A stretch of 64,000 bases of DNA. Origin: Seminavis robusta. Lineage: Eukaryota; Bacillariophyta; Bacillariophyceae; Naviculales; Naviculaceae. The notes under the pieces are model-generated. The model saw only the letters and a program-made list of their open reading frames with translations, was not told the origin of the DNA and searched no databases. The position numbers were made by a program, and so were the translations under genes. The stretch covers positions 19,533 through 83,532 of the forward strand of contig CAICTM010000258.1 of NCBI GenBank assembly GCA_903772945.1. The letters are read 5' to 3'. Numbering within the stretch: position 1 is the stretch's first letter; each line of letters starts with the position of its first letter. Of this stretch, positions 63,239 to 64,000 are shown piece after piece.

Positions 63239-64000
63239 GGTGGGCAAGCTATTAATAGCTAGTATGATAGATGGTTTACGTCGCTGTATTATAGTAGTAG
63301 CCAAGTTATTAGAAGCTCAGATAGCAAGCTTCCATGAAATTATGGGACAAACGAAAATTAATGATGAAGCCTTTCTTCCACGGGCACCTACCACACAAGT
63401 ACCGTGGTTCCACCGCAACTCAATTCACCGAAAAACAGGCCTTCTGATTGTTGTCGGAATCGAAATCGGAAGTACAGTGGGAAGCCTGTACTAGTAGAGT
63501 ATGGTGACAGCTCCAGGCTTGATGCGAACTACTACTAAAAGGAGTAGGTCTACACTGGATTTGTCAGATAAATATTTTAAGTCAGCGGAAGCTGCGATAC
63601 CTCGGCAGAAAGACAGATAGAAGAAGGAGGATTATGGTGGGATTGCACCCATCTTTCAAGCTAGCCCTGGCGACAACACCCGACTACGTCCGACTACGTC
63701 GTGTGTTGCCGCCCGGCATCATTCATTCCCTCATTGCAACCTTCTTTTTATTAAGCTAGCCCTGGCGACAACACCCGACTACGTCGTGTGTTGCCGCCCG
63801 CTACTCTATAATTTACCAGCTGCCATTCCCTTATTGTAACTCTAACCTTTACAGCTCCTGCTGGCTTATTGTGCTGTTGTGATGATTGCACTAACCTTAA
63901 ATATTAATGATTTATTCCTACCCCAAACTTGTATTGAACCATCAATGTTCAGTTTTGTTGGCTTATGACTATCTCTATCCTTGTACTTTGGCTTCACCGG
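63239..64000. other. Terminal spacer with duplicated hairpin
   Basis: Non-coding to the window end. The upstream region of HSF gene 2 occupies the first part, with TATTAATAGCTAGT close to the ATG. A direct repeat containing a hairpin lies at 63657-63840 (listed separately). Plus-strand open frames here are not supported. Confidence 0.45.
63657..63840 (+). repeat. Direct repeat of about 90 bp, each unit with a long hairpin
   Basis: Two units start AAGCTAGCCCTGGCGACAAC and end in a CATTCCCT(C/T)ATTG(C/T)AAC block. In the second unit, 63764-63779 pairs with 63783-63798 across a TAC loop, with 14 of 16 positions complementary. The first unit has an extra 10-base TACGTCCGAC step in the centre of its hairpin. 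Confidence 0.85.

Noticed and set aside
1-64000. Bacterial or organellar origin of the window
   Set aside because: Spliced genes with GT-AG borders, long low-complexity regions and eukaryotic domain families are spread across the whole window.

Overview
This 64 kb window looks like nuclear DNA from a diatom, most likely a raphid pennate of the Seminavis type (inferred from gene content; no search was possible). The pointers are a transmembrane protein with a PS/PT-rich stalk, a plant-style LRR single-pass protein, a secreted protein built on GDCD...C...CF cysteine modules, two HSF-type DNA-binding proteins, GT-AG introns of roughly 30-125 bp, and spacers full of CTAG, GCTAGC, ACTAGT and ACCGGT palindromes. 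No rRNA, tRNA, CRISPR or prokaryotic operon structure was recognised.

Layout. 0-5 kb: 3' part of a secreted-looking SnoaL/NTF2-like gene, then two adjacent minus-strand genes of an unrecognised family; a third member lies at 55.4-56.7 kb. 5.8-7.0 kb: a protein kinase with DWG instead of DFG. 8-10.7 kb: a large single-pass protein with repeated halves. 10.8-14.5 kb: a 1243-residue disordered protein with a RanBP2 zinc finger. 15.5-16.8 kb: a four-exon secreted GDCD-module protein. 17.3-18.8 kb: a proline/glutamine-rich gene broken by a one-base frame change. 19.0-23.6 kb: an eleven-exon nardilysin-like M16 peptidase with a Tudor-like insert; all ten introns are phase 0 in my model.

24-44 kb is a rearranged block. 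A 3.6 kb unit encoding a PAP2 phosphatase joined to an FAD-linked lactone-oxidase-like domain occurs twice in inverted orientation (26.0-29.65 kb plus, 43.8-40.24 kb minus). Between the arms lie a double ABM-domain gene, a spacer with an AGTTTCTCA repeat cluster, a phospholipase D/cardiolipin-synthase-like gene and an ABCG-like transporter with a degenerate ATPase domain and several frame lesions. A decayed fragment of the same transporter family sits outside the arms at 24.4-24.8 kb.

45-64 kb: an ankyrin protein with SYYS repeats and a possible acetyltransferase-like region, the LRR protein, a Golgi-type glycosyltransferase with two tandem catalytic domains in one chain, the third member of the unknown family, and a tandem pair of HSF genes whose DNA-binding domain is at the extreme C terminus and is split by an intron at the same codon. 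The window ends with a duplicated hairpin.

The genes do not form one obvious pathway. The most unusual items are the three-member unknown family, the PAP2-oxidase fusion in an inverted duplication, the two-domain glycosyltransferase, the Tudor-like insert in the M16 peptidase and the dead-ATPase ABCG. Several open frames are broken by single missing bases, often in short homopolymers, so consensus errors must be separated from real pseudogenes.
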